Origin: an uncultured Gammaproteobacteria bacterium
Lineage (GTDB): Bacteria > Pseudomonadota > Gammaproteobacteria > Arenicellales > JAANXG01
Direction of reading: 5' to 3'
DNA: 64,000 nucleotides
NCBI GenBank assembly: GCA_947259175.1
Contig: CAMYKW010000009.1
Coordinates: 85,559-149,558 of the forward strand
In this document: positions 9,445 to 18,724 of the stretch, piece after piece
How positions within the stretch are numbered: the stretch's first letter is position 1
Layout of the letters: each line of letters starts with the position of its first letter
The notes under the pieces: generated by a model
Told to the model about the DNA's origin: nothing
Seen by the model: the letters and a program-made list of their open reading frames with translations, nothing else
Databases searched by the model: none
Position numbers and translations under genes: made by a program

Positions 9445-9717
9445 GTGAACAGAAAAATCGCGGTGATCGTCTCCGATCGGCAAGAGGAGGCACTACGGAT
9501 GTCCATTGGCTTGACCCTGATGGACGACTTGGTTGACATCTATGTGCTCAATGGCAAGCTTGAAGACAGCGAGAGCATCGCCGCGAATTTGGAGATGATC
9601 AACGATCTGGAGCTCAAGGTGTTTGCGACCGATCCGGCGCAGGATTACGCCAAGCATGTTTCTATCGACCAGATCGCGGCATCTTTGCCTGAGTATGATC
9701 ATGTTTTACCGTACTGA
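9445..9717 (+). CDS. Small DsrE-like protein without cysteine
   Basis: MNRKIAVIVSDRQEEALRMSIGLTLMDDLVDIYVLNGKLEDSES; GTG start. DsrE/TusD-like fold inferred from pattern only. Confidence 0.55.
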   Translation: MNRKIAVIVSDRQEEALRMSIGLTLMDDLVDIYVLNGKLEDSESIAANLEMINDLELKVFATDPAQDYAKHVSIDQIAASLPEYDHVLPY

Positions 9718-9819
9718 TACGCGATGTGCCGGTTTGCTGAATCTACTCCGCCGCGTCCGAATCTATGTTGCGAAGATGTTCCGCCAAAATGTCAGCGGCT
9801 GCAATAACAGGAGGGTGCA

Positions 9820-10122
9820 TTGAAACTTGGTATCTTGGTCAACACCGAGCGGCATCTCGAACATATCATCGGGATCACACGGGCCGCCTGCGATAAGGGT
9901 CACTATGTCATCATCTTTGCTATGGACGAGGGCACGCACCTGCTGCGTTCGCCTCAGTTCACCGAGCTCAGTAAACTGGATGGGGTGAAGATGGGTCTAT
10001 GCCGTCATAGCGCCGAAGAACACCAGATCGAACTCGAGGATCTGCCGGATGGCATTACTCGTGGAAGCCAGTTCGATAACGCGGTTATGAACCACGAGGC
10101 TGATCGCGTAATCGTGCTTTAA
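9820..10122 (+). CDS. Small DsrE/peroxiredoxin-like family protein
   Basis: MKLGILVNTERHLEHIIGITRAACDKGHYVIIFAMDEGTHLL; TTG start with AGGAGGG upstream. Confidence 0.6.
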   Translation: MKLGILVNTERHLEHIIGITRAACDKGHYVIIFAMDEGTHLLRSPQFTELSKLDGVKMGLCRHSAEEHQIELEDLPDGITRGSQFDNAVMNHEADRVIVL

Positions 10123-10182
10123 CCGCGGTGGAACACGATACACAAAAACGGTAAATCTATTGGCCAACAACGAGTCAAAAAA

Positions 10183-10353
10183 GTGAAGATTCTGCACATA
10201 CTGAACGACGGCACCCGTAATGACGCGGGCCAGATTATCGCGGCCCATGAAAAGCAGCATCAAGTAGAGGTCATAGACCTCTCTTCAGGCGGTGTTTCAT
10301 ATGCCGAATTGGTGGACAAGATCGAAGACTGCGATCGGGTTGTCAGTTGGTGA
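10183..10353 (+). CDS. TusB/DsrH-like mini-protein (56 aa)
   Basis: Not in the supplied ORF track. GTG start, reads MKILHILNDGTRNDAGQIIAAHEKQHQVEVIDLSSGGVSYAELVDKIEDCDRVVSW*. Confidence 0.5.
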   Translation: MKILHILNDGTRNDAGQIIAAHEKQHQVEVIDLSSGGVSYAELVDKIEDCDRVVSW

Positions 10354-10400
10354 GCGCGAAGAAAAGCGAGCAATTCGACAGTGCACGAGGTTGAACGGTA

Positions 10401-12191
10401 GTGCAGATTAAGGCCGTCAGTCGCGCGGCGCCAAACGCGCTGTCCGTGGAGGGCCGGCCGACGGACGCCCGCGGCACGGCGTGGGGTGTGTGGCAGTTGG
10501 CGAATCCTGATCATGCGGTGCGCTGCACGCTGATTGCACTTTTGGCGTTAGCGATTTTTTTGTTGCAGTATCAATTCCGTTCTTGGGATGACAACCGCCT
10601 CACAAGTTGGCAGTGGGTATTCGCCGACGCGAACCTCGCGGTGTTGTTTTTACAGATTTGCGCGGCCTTGCTCGTCGCTTACTTGCTGGCGGGCAGCGCG
10701 ATTCGCGCGCTAGATCGTCCGTTGACTCTTTTTTTGGCGTCTGGCGCGGCGGCGGTGTTGTTGTGGCGGGAACCCGAAGTCATTGTCGACAGCGCGCGCT
10801 ACTTTGCCCAGGCAAAGCACATCGAGCAGTATGGCATCGTCTACTTCTTCAGGGAGTGGGGCGGGGCGATACCCGCGTGGACCGATCTGCCCCTGATTCC
10901 GTTCCTGTTTGGACTTGCTTTGAAGCTGTTTGGGGAATCCAGGTACGTCATCCAGGGTCTAACCACATTGTTGTTCTCCGCCACCGTGGTGGTGACCTAT
11001 CTGATCGGCAGGCAAATGTGGTCGCATACGCTTGGCCTCAGCGCCGGAATGCTGTTGTTGGCGATGCCCTATCTGTTGACCCAGGCGCCGTTGACAATGA
11101 CCGATGTGCCGACCATGTTCTTCCTGAGCCTGGCGGTACTCGCAACGATTCATGGGTTGCGAAAAGGCGGTAGCGCGAATCTATTATTGGCCGCGTCTGC
11201 GATTGTGCTCGCGATGCTGGCCAAGTACTCCACGTGGCTGATGCTCACCGTTATACCGGTCATCGTATTGGTGGAATTCCGCCGGCAGGGGATCTCGGCG
11301 TTTCAACGCGGGTTGGGTATCGCCGCCTGGACTGTGGCTCTATGGGCGCCGATCCTGCTTTGGCGCTATGAATTGTTCGCGCATCAGCTGATTTTTTTGC
11401 AGGAATATCAGTATCCCGCCTTGTACCGCTGGAGCGAGGGCTATCTCTCGACCTTATTGTTCCAATTGCACCCTTTCATTGCCCTCGCGGCAATGGTCTC
11501 ATTGGTTACCGCGGTAATTAACCGGGATCCGAAGTATTTGATTATCGGCTGGATGTTGTTTCTGGTAGCGGTGCTGGAGATCAAGCGCATCCGCTACACG
11601 ATCATCGTGTTTCCGATGTTGGCGCTGATGGCTGCCTACGGACTGGAGTCGATAACAGACCGGATGGCGCGGCGCTTTACGCTGCTGGCGGCAATTGCGT
11701 CGTCGCTCGTCATCGCGGTCTTCGGGCACTTGGCTTTTCTGAAGACAACCAGCGCGGTGAATCTACAGCGGGCGGGCAGCTATCTTTCGACCGTGGATCA
11801 ACAGTGGATCGAAGTGTATACCTTGCCGCAGGTCCACTCGGTGATCAATCCGGCGGTATCCGTGCCGATCCTCGACCTGTATACCGATAAACCCATCGTG
11901 TATCGCCGCAATGCCGGTCTCGGGAACCAGAGCGTGCCGCCGGATGTCGCCCGGTCTCCGTTGCGCTTTACCTGGGAACTCCCGGATTGGAGATTTTTTG
12001 ACGAATCACAAATAACCGCGTACTCGGATAGAGCGATTGTTGTTATTCTGAGTGACCCACGGCAGACGGTGCCCGCGAGTGTGGCTCGGGCTCTAACGGG
12101 TTTCACGCTCACGAAAGAATTTTACGAGCAAAGCGGCGTATTTCGATATCGCACCTTTGTGCAAATTTATCAGCCGATGAAAAGCATCTGA
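10401..12191 (+). CDS. GT39-type membrane glycosyltransferase (ArnT/PMT-like)
   Basis: Multi-TM protein; APLTMTDVPTMFFLSLAVLATIHG and LAKYSTWLML are typical of the ArnT/PMT family. Confidence 0.7.
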   Translation: MQIKAVSRAAPNALSVEGRPTDARGTAWGVWQLANPDHAVRCTLIALLALAIFLLQYQFRSWDDNRLTSWQWVFADANLAVLFLQICAALLVAYLLAGSAIRALDRPLTLFLASGAAAVLLWREPEVIVDSARYFAQAKHIEQYGIVYFFREWGGAIPAWTDLPLIPFLFGLALKLFGESRYVIQGLTTLLFSATVVVTYLIGRQMWSHTLGLSAGMLLLAMPYLLTQAPLTMTDVPTMFFLSLAVLATIHGLRKGGSANLLLAASAIVLAMLAKYSTWLMLTVIPVIVLVEFRRQGISAFQRGLGIAAWTVALWAPILLWRYELFAHQLIFLQEYQYPALYRWSEGYLSTLLFQLHPFIALAAMVSLVTAVINRDPKYLIIGWMLFLVAVLEIKRIRYTIIVFPMLALMAAYGLESITDRMARRFTLLAAIASSLVIAVFGHLAFLKTTSAVNLQRAGSYLSTVDQQWIEVYTLPQVHSVINPAVSVPILDLYTDKPIVYRRNAGLGNQSVPPDVARSPLRFTWELPDWRFFDESQITAYSDRAIVVILSDPRQTVPASVARALTGFTLTKEFYEQSGVFRYRTFVQIYQPMKSI

Positions 12192-12203
12192 GGGGATGGC
12201 TAT

Positions 12204-13676
12204 ATGAGTACTACAGCGCTTGATATGGCAGCCACGGACGCCGCCAAGATTGAAAACGACCTGCGGAAGAAACGTCTCTGGGCCTATGGAATCGCGACGC
12301 TGTTCGCGGCCATCAGTATTGGCACCTACCTGTACAGTGAGTATTACATCTACCTCTCGGTGTATCTGTGGTTTGGATTCATCTATGGCATGTGCCTGCA
12401 GTACGGGAGATTCTGCTTCTCGTCAGCGTTCCGTGACCTGTTCGCGGTAGGGGTGCCGCGCATGGCGGTGGGTATCATGATCGCCACGGTGCTGTTTGCA
12501 GCGGTGAGCGCCGCCGTAACCGCCACCGGTTTGAGTACATTTCATGCCGCGCCCACCAGCATCCATGCGGTGATTGCCGGAACGATCTTCGGTATTGGTA
12601 TGGTATTCGCCGGTGGATGTGCCTCGGGTTCGTTGTACAAGACCGGTGAGGGCAATATGAGTGCGGCACTGGTGATTCTGTCCATCAGCGTCACCCAGGC
12701 GTTGTTTGCCGACGTCGCCGGGTGGACCAATCTCCTGGTGCCCGAATCCTGGCACCAGTCCGCCTTGGCCAAAGGTCTGCCGGAAACAATTAGCGCCGGG
12801 GACGGTTGGGTCGACCAGTACCTGGCGGGCTATGTATGGAATCAACCGGTGCTCACCTTCGCTACCCTGATGGGGATGCTGGATGAATCCGTCGCCGGCG
12901 CGTTTGTCGGCAATATGTTGATTGGCGTGGTAATTCCGGCGGCGTTGTTGCTGATTGTGGTTTACATCGGTTGGTCGCGTCGGGCGTTTCTCAAGAAGCG
13001 ACTCAAGGAGAAAGGACAAACGACGTTTCGCGATGAGCTCGAGGGGTATTGGGCGATGATTACCGCCAACAAGCGCACGGCTATTGCCGGCCTGCTGTTG
13101 GGCATCTTCTGCGGACTACAGATGCTGGTGACCCAGGGGCTGCGGGTCAAGTTCGGCATCCAGAACGCCGGCACGCTGTTGGAGCGTATCGGGTTTGACT
13201 ACGGGATATCGGTCAACGGGACCGTGTTTGATCCTGGTTACTGGTATGTGACCACCCAGGAGGCCCAGTGGGTCGGCTGGGTGTTCAACAAACTCGGTGC
13301 GGACAATATGGACAACATCTACTTCGGATTCGTCAATGGGATTCCCAATCCGGCGCTCAATCCCGCGGATTGGATGTCCCTCGCGTTGATCGGCGGTGCG
13401 GCTGTGATGGCGCTGTTGAACAACGAATTCAAGTTTAAAAAGCCGACTCTGGAACTGGCGATGTGGGCGGTCATCGGTGGTGCATTGATGGGTATCGGTT
13501 CACGTCTCGGGCTAGGGTGCAACGTCGGCGCGTTTTTTGTCCGCGTGGCCCAGGGTGATACATCGGGATGGTTGTTTGGATTGGGGATGATCGGCGGCGC
13601 CTACATTGGCGTTAAATTCTTCAATTGGTGGACGGAGCGGCGTATGGCGAAGGAATTCGCGTCCTGTGATTTTTAA
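12204..13676 (+). CDS. YeeE/YedE family sulfur-compound transporter
   Basis: Two-fold repeat: YGRFCFSSAFRDL, GIGMVFAGGCASGSLYKTGEGN, GSRLGLGCNVGAFFVRVAQGD. Confidence 0.85.
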   Translation: MSTTALDMAATDAAKIENDLRKKRLWAYGIATLFAAISIGTYLYSEYYIYLSVYLWFGFIYGMCLQYGRFCFSSAFRDLFAVGVPRMAVGIMIATVLFAAVSAAVTATGLSTFHAAPTSIHAVIAGTIFGIGMVFAGGCASGSLYKTGEGNMSAALVILSISVTQALFADVAGWTNLLVPESWHQSALAKGLPETISAGDGWVDQYLAGYVWNQPVLTFATLMGMLDESVAGAFVGNMLIGVVIPAALLLIVVYIGWSRRAFLKKRLKEKGQTTFRDELEGYWAMITANKRTAIAGLLLGIFCGLQMLVTQGLRVKFGIQNAGTLLERIGFDYGISVNGTVFDPGYWYVTTQEAQWVGWVFNKLGADNMDNIYFGFVNGIPNPALNPADWMSLALIGGAAVMALLNNEFKFKKPTLELAMWAVIGGALMGIGSRLGLGCNVGAFFVRVAQGDTSGWLFGLGMIGGAYIGVKFFNWWTERRMAKEFASCDF

Positions 13677-13825
13677 GGAGGCTCTGAATAATCCATCCCT
13701 GTATGATCAGAAAAACGAAAAGTGCGATTTTCGTTTTTCTCCACAGTTCGATCACTTGCGTGATTGAACTGTGTCGGTACGTCCGTGTACCGGCGGAACC
13801 TCTGATCAATTCAGAGGTTCCTTAA
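13673..13825. mobile_element. 145-bp MITE-like element with imperfect TIRs, TTAA flanks and nested hairpins
   Basis: TTAA-GGAGGCTCTGAAT (13673-13689) versus reverse complement of right end TTAA-GGAACCTCTGAAT (13809-13825), 11/13 matches. Internal stems 13709-13721/13728-13740, 13742-13755/13760-13773, 13775-13780/13787-13792 and 13795-13805/13811-13821. Confidence 0.65.
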
Positions 13826-13854
13826 CGCTCAAAGCGAATGCGAGGAGATTAGGT

Positions 13855-14100
13855 ATGAAGTTCGAAAAGCGCGACGACGGCGTCTACGTGTTGGATGTTA
13901 AGGGCTACGTGTGTCCACATCCGCAGATCTACACCAAAAAGGCGTTGTCCAAGGTGAAAAGCGGCGACGTGGTAGAGGTTATCTTTGACAATCCCTCATC
14001 CGGTGAGTCCATCGCCGCGATGTGTGACACCGCCGGTGACGAGATCGTAAACAAGAAACACGAAGGCGGCCAATTCGTGTGGGACATAGAAAAGGGTTGA
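13855..14100 (+). CDS. TusA-like sulfur carrier protein
   Basis: 81 aa with CPxP motif (VLDVKGYVCPHPQIYTKKALSKVKSGDVVEVIFDNPSSGESI); adjacent to YedE-type transporter. Confidence 0.8.
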   Translation: MKFEKRDDGVYVLDVKGYVCPHPQIYTKKALSKVKSGDVVEVIFDNPSSGESIAAMCDTAGDEIVNKKHEGGQFVWDIEKG

Positions 14101-14199
14101 GTATCCGTTAACCCGCGCGGAAGTCTGCGGCATTTGCCGCGACACGGGTTGCGGACATGCGCTTCGGGTCGCAATTGAATTGCAAAAAGGTAGGTGACA

Positions 14200-14385
14200 A
14201 TGAAAACCGGACTGTGGTCAGTGGTCGTCATGGTGGCGGGATTTATCGGGTTCATGGCCGGTTACAGCCTGTCCCCGATGATCGAGGTGGGTTTGATTGG
14301 AAGTGAACCAAGTCAGGCGGGGATCAAAGCCGAAGTCGACCAAGATATGCAAGAGTATTATTCCAAGTTAACCGGGGAAGACTAA
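14200..14385 (+). CDS. Single-TM mini-protein with C-terminal MQEYYSKL motif
   Basis: 61 aa, MKTGLWSVVVMVAGFIGFMAGYSLSPMIEVG...VDQDMQEYYSKLTGED. Confidence 0.65.
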   Translation: MKTGLWSVVVMVAGFIGFMAGYSLSPMIEVGLIGSEPSQAGIKAEVDQDMQEYYSKLTGED

Positions 14386-14388
14386 ATG

Positions 14389-14417
14389 AACACCACGCAA
14401 GCGACCGGTGGTGTTTT
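14389..14417 (+). terminator. Hairpin/attenuator between two mini-protein genes
   Basis: 8-bp stem AACACCAC/GTGGTGTT (14389-14396/14408-14415) ending in a short T run. Confidence 0.35.
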
Positions 14418-14477
14418 ACGCCCGTTACCGTGGGTACGCCGCGGTATCGGGCGCCTGGGTGAAAGGGGGCGGAGAAA

Positions 14478-14687
14478 TTGAAAAACACTGTATGGGTTAT
14501 GCTTACCGCGGGCGTTGCGGTGGTTGCTTTCTTATTTGGCTTCAACATTTCGTCAAATACCGGCGTTGAGCCTGGATTCTTCGAACTTCCGGAGGCCGGT
14601 GGCTATGGTGCGGGGCCGGGAGGGGGTGAGGCCGGTGAAGGTGTCTCCGACGAGATGGAAGAGTATTATAAGAAGCTGTTAGAGTAG
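14478..14687 (+). CDS. Single-TM mini-protein with C-terminal MEEYYKKL motif
   Basis: 69 aa, MKNTVWVMLTAGVAVVAFLFGFNISS...GVSDEMEEYYKKLLE. Gly-rich linker, same layout as the preceding gene. Confidence 0.65.
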   Translation: MKNTVWVMLTAGVAVVAFLFGFNISSNTGVEPGFFELPEAGGYGAGPGGGEAGEGVSDEMEEYYKKLLE

Positions 14688-14745
14688 TCAACGGTTGCCG
14701 TCTTGGCGCAGTTCACCTGGTGAATACGAATACAGCGTCCCTTTC

Positions 14746-16164
14746 ATGCGCGGCCCATTGAGCGACGCGGTGATCCTCGGTGGCGGGCTCGCCGGGCTCA
14801 CCACGGCTTACCAGCTCGACAAGTCCGGACGAACGGTGACCTTGGTCGAGCGGGAAGCCGAACTCGGCGGCTTGGCGCGAACCGTGGAGGCAAAGGGCTT
14901 CCGCTTCGATCTTGGCGGACACCGCTTCGTCACCACTGATAGTGAACTCGACGTGTTCGTGCGCGATCTATTGGCCGGCGACTACGTGGAAGTGGATCGA
15001 TCGAGCCGCATCCTGCTTGCGAATAATTGGTTTCACTATCCTTTGCGGCCCTGGAACGCACTGTCCGGGTTTGGCATCTCCACCGCGTCCAGGATCCTTT
15101 ACGACTACGCTGTCGAACAGGTCAAGGCGCGTTTTATTGCCGCGCCGCCGGCATCCCTGGAAGACTGGGTAGTCCGTCATTATGGGCGCCGCATGTACTT
15201 GCTTTATTTCAAAGAGTACAGCGAAAAGGTGTGGGGGATAGATTGCCGCAGTATCGCCCCCGAATGGATCGAGCAGCGTGTGCAAGGGTTGTCCCTGGGC
15301 GTCGCCGTGCTCAATGCCGTCATGCCGCGTGTCGGGGCCAAGCGATCGACTTTGGCAACACGTTTTCTTTATCCGCCATTGGGCATCGGCCAGATCGCCG
15401 AGCGCCTGCGTCAGGGAATAGGCGCCGCGAGTTGCGTTCTTAACGACGCTACCGTGGTGCGCATGGATCATGCCGATGACCGAATTCAGCAGGTGACGGT
15501 CCGTCGCGGTAACGACACCCGTATGCATGGCGGCGAGGAATTTGTGTCCACGATACCGTTGCAGACCTTGGTCACCGCGCTGTATCCACGCCCGCCCGCT
15601 GCTGTGCTGGCCGCGGCGTCACAGTTGCGCAGCCGCGATCTGCTGGTGGTGGCGGTGATGATCAACAGGCCCCGCATCACCGAGCATACCTGGATATACT
15701 TGCCCGAAAGCAAGATTCCGTTCGGCCGCATACACGAACCCACCAACTGGAGTCCGCTCATGGCGCCTGCGGGGAAGACGATGCTGGTTGCCGAGTATTT
15801 TTGTTTCCGCGGTGACCGCATATGGAACCGCACCCAGGCCGAGGCGACGAGAGTTACTGTCGATGGTCTGCAAAGCCTGGGTTTGATAGATCATCGTGAC
15901 GTGCTGGGCAGCGTCGTACTGCGGATACCGAACGCTTATCCGTTGTTCGAAACGGGTTATAGGGAGCGCTGCGAACGCATTTACGATTATCTCGACAGGT
16001 TCGGCAATCTGCACGTGGCGGGGCGCGGCGGAACATTCCGTTATTACAATATGGATCATGCGATGCGTTCCGGTATGGACATCGCCGCCAAACTCGTGGA
16101 TACCGGAGCGGCGCGCCAGACACCGGGAGCGGATCAAGCGGCCGGCATCGCGGGTTTGATATGA
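14746..16164 (+). CDS. FAD-dependent oxidoreductase (amine oxidase / UDP-galactopyranose-mutase-like)
   Basis: Rossmann motif AVILGGGLAGLTTAYQLDKSGRTVTLVEREAELGGLARTV followed by RFDLGGHRF. Confidence 0.75.
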   Translation: MRGPLSDAVILGGGLAGLTTAYQLDKSGRTVTLVEREAELGGLARTVEAKGFRFDLGGHRFVTTDSELDVFVRDLLAGDYVEVDRSSRILLANNWFHYPLRPWNALSGFGISTASRILYDYAVEQVKARFIAAPPASLEDWVVRHYGRRMYLLYFKEYSEKVWGIDCRSIAPEWIEQRVQGLSLGVAVLNAVMPRVGAKRSTLATRFLYPPLGIGQIAERLRQGIGAASCVLNDATVVRMDHADDRIQQVTVRRGNDTRMHGGEEFVSTIPLQTLVTALYPRPPAAVLAAASQLRSRDLLVVAVMINRPRITEHTWIYLPESKIPFGRIHEPTNWSPLMAPAGKTMLVAEYFCFRGDRIWNRTQAEATRVTVDGLQSLGLIDHRDVLGSVVLRIPNAYPLFETGYRERCERIYDYLDRFGNLHVAGRGGTFRYYNMDHAMRSGMDIAAKLVDTGAARQTPGADQAAGIAGLI

Positions 16165-17630
16165 AATGCGCGCTGGTCATACCCGCATGGCGCTCGGAAG
16201 ATCTGTTTCCGACCAAGACGGCGGGCTTCCAGATCAACTACTGGGAGCCCCTGGGTACGCTGTACCTGGCGGCGGCGCTGCAAAAGGCGGGGCATGCGGT
16301 GCAGTTTTACAACGGCGCCTTTCAGAGCCATGCCGAGATCATGGCCGGCATCAAAGATTTCGAACCACAGTTTGTCGGAATCTATTCGACGACATTCGGC
16401 TGGCCGAAAGCGGTCTCAACCGCCGGCGCGGTGAAGGCTTTGGACGGCAATATCTTTGTGTGTGCCGGCGGGCCTTATCCCATCGCGGAACAGGACCAAT
16501 GCCTGACCAACGGCGGTGCAATCTTCGATGCGGTGGTGACTGGGGAGGCTGAGACGACGGTCCCGGAGATGGTCGACCGGCTTGAACGGGCCGCATCCCT
16601 AGATGGTGTGCTCGGTGTGGTGTTTCGTAAAGTACAACGCGTGATCCGTAATCCACCGCGACCGTTGATTGAGGACCTTGATGCACTGGCGTTCCCGGCA
16701 AGGGAGTTACTGGGCGATCCGAATCGTTACGTTCCACCGCCGGCGACGTACCGCCGCAAGCCGGTGGCGGTGATGATTACCTCACGGGGCTGCAGCCGGC
16801 GATGCATCTTTTGTTTCCAGACCGACAAGCAAAGGAAAAGCGGCCGGCGTGGGGTGCGTTATCGTTCGGTAGACAACGTGCTGCAGGAAATCGAGCTGTG
16901 CCTCAATATGGGTTACCGCGAAATCAAGTTCATCGATGACAGCTTCGCCGCCGACTATGATCGGGCGATGGCCCTGGCGCGGGGGATTCGTGCGCGGCGC
17001 TTGAACTTCGTGTGGTTCGCATCGGCGTGCGTCAATCAGGTGGACAGGCCGTTGCTGCAGGCGATGAAAGACGCCGGTTGCTGGGCCATCCTCCTGGGCG
17101 CCGAGAGCGGCGTGCAGCGCAACCTGAATACGCTGCGTAAGGGGATAACGCTGGATCAGACCCGGGCGGCGGTACGCGCCGCCAAGGACGTGGGTTTGAA
17201 GGTGAGCACGCCGTTTTTGTTCGGCATACCGGGCGAGACCTTCGAAGACGGTCTCAAGACCATAGAATTTGCCGCGGAATTGAATCCCGATCTGGCAAAC
17301 TTTCATGCGTTGACGGCATTTCCGGGTACTTATCTTTACGAGCACCTCGACGAGTTCGGCACGGTGTCCAATCAACTGTCAGACTACAGCTATCAGGGAG
17401 CGGCTTTCGCGCCCTACACCATGAGCCGCGAGCAGATCCAGGAGTTGCGCCAGTTGGCGTTTCGCCGTTTCTACACACGTCCCAGCTTCCTGCTGCAGAG
17501 GTTGGTGCAGATTCGCACCTGGCACGACTGCAAGGTCGCCGTCAGAGGGATACGCGGGTTGTTCTGGCTGTGGGCGAAAAGAAGGCTGTTCCAGCGCAAG
17601 CCCGTACGCGTCAGGGCTAAACGCGCATGA
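16161..17630 (+). CDS. B12-binding-domain radical SAM protein
   Basis: N-terminal B12-binding-like region; TSRGCSRRCIFCF (CxxxCxxC). ATGA overlap with previous gene. Confidence 0.8.
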   Translation: MKCALVIPAWRSEDLFPTKTAGFQINYWEPLGTLYLAAALQKAGHAVQFYNGAFQSHAEIMAGIKDFEPQFVGIYSTTFGWPKAVSTAGAVKALDGNIFVCAGGPYPIAEQDQCLTNGGAIFDAVVTGEAETTVPEMVDRLERAASLDGVLGVVFRKVQRVIRNPPRPLIEDLDALAFPARELLGDPNRYVPPPATYRRKPVAVMITSRGCSRRCIFCFQTDKQRKSGRRGVRYRSVDNVLQEIELCLNMGYREIKFIDDSFAADYDRAMALARGIRARRLNFVWFASACVNQVDRPLLQAMKDAGCWAILLGAESGVQRNLNTLRKGITLDQTRAAVRAAKDVGLKVSTPFLFGIPGETFEDGLKTIEFAAELNPDLANFHALTAFPGTYLYEHLDEFGTVSNQLSDYSYQGAAFAPYTMSREQIQELRQLAFRRFYTRPSFLLQRLVQIRTWHDCKVAVRGIRGLFWLWAKRRLFQRKPVRVRAKRA

Positions 17631-18705
17631 CCTGCCGGTATTCGCTCAACAGGGCGGGATACTGGCAGGGATTCAACAGGATATTGGTCATGAAATTGCA
17701 CTCATGGCTGCAATAACACTCACGTTCCCGTATTGAGGCGAGCGCGCGTTTCGCCGCCGGTGTGTCGCACACCCTGGCGAGGTCATAGCCGTAATCGCGA
17801 ATGTTGCCAAAAGCGTCCTGGCGTATTTCGCACGGATACACGTCGCCATTCTCGGTGAGCACCAGACTGGCGCGTCCGGCATAACAGGGTATCAGGCGCC
17901 GTTGCGCCAACATGGTGTCGTGGATGAGGCGCCGCTGTAATACGTCCTGAGCGGCCTTTAATCGAGCGCCGGTGAAGCGATAGGTCCTGCGGCGTTCGCT
18001 CTTCAGGTTGCGCGCCAATCGTGAGACGGCATGTTGATACCTGGCGAGATCTACGTCCTTGCATTCAGTGTTGACCAGGTCTCCTCGCACCAGAGAAATC
18101 GTGTGTGTCCGGATGTCTTGCATGGACTCGACAAAATCTATGATGCCATCCATCTTGTCCTGGTTCTGGGCTAGGAATACGGTGTTCACCCCCAACTCGA
18201 AATTGGGATGCAAGTCCAGCAGACCACGAAGGCGTTCATAGGTGTCCAGGGTCTTGTCGAAACTCCCCGGGGTGTTGCGTAACCGGTCGTGATCGTCATA
18301 TAAGCCGTCAATGGACAGCTTGACGGCAATGACACTGTGCGTGCAGCGGCGCAGGATCTCCGCGGTTCTCTCTCTTATCAACTCGGGCGTAAGCCCGTTG
18401 GTGGGTAACAATATGATCGCCGGTCTGTTGAGGCGGTAAAACACCTCGCATATCTCCACCAAGTCCTTGCGCAGGTAAACCTCGCCACCGGAGAATGCCA
18501 GCCACAACAGGTTCTTTAGCGAACCTGCGGTCTTTTCAATTTCCCGTAAGCTCAATTCGTCACATCCGTTGTGCGGGTGTTGGTTGCTGCGTAGATAGAA
18601 ACAGAACGGGCAACGCGCGTTGCATCGTCGCGTCAGGAAAAACGTCAGATGGATTGGCCGGCGCTTGGAAAGAATCGAGGGCCAATGGCGTATCGGGGAA
18701 AACAT
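17617..18705 (-). CDS. Radical SAM protein with C-terminal Cys-rich (SPASM/twitch-like) region
   Basis: LTFFLTRRCNARCPFCFYL (CxxxCxxC), FSGGEVYLRKDLVEI, C-terminal CEI...ECYCSHECNF. Confidence 0.8.
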   Translation of the reverse strand: MFSPIRHWPSILSKRRPIHLTFFLTRRCNARCPFCFYLRSNQHPHNGCDELSLREIEKTAGSLKNLLWLAFSGGEVYLRKDLVEICEVFYRLNRPAIILLPTNGLTPELIRERTAEILRRCTHSVIAVKLSIDGLYDDHDRLRNTPGSFDKTLDTYERLRGLLDLHPNFELGVNTVFLAQNQDKMDGIIDFVESMQDIRTHTISLVRGDLVNTECKDVDLARYQHAVSRLARNLKSERRRTYRFTGARLKAAQDVLQRRLIHDTMLAQRRLIPCYAGRASLVLTENGDVYPCEIRQDAFGNIRDYGYDLARVCDTPAAKRALASIRERECYCSHECNFMTNILLNPCQYPALLSEYRQVMRV

Positions 18706-18724
18706 GACGTTGCTTTCCCTTGCC

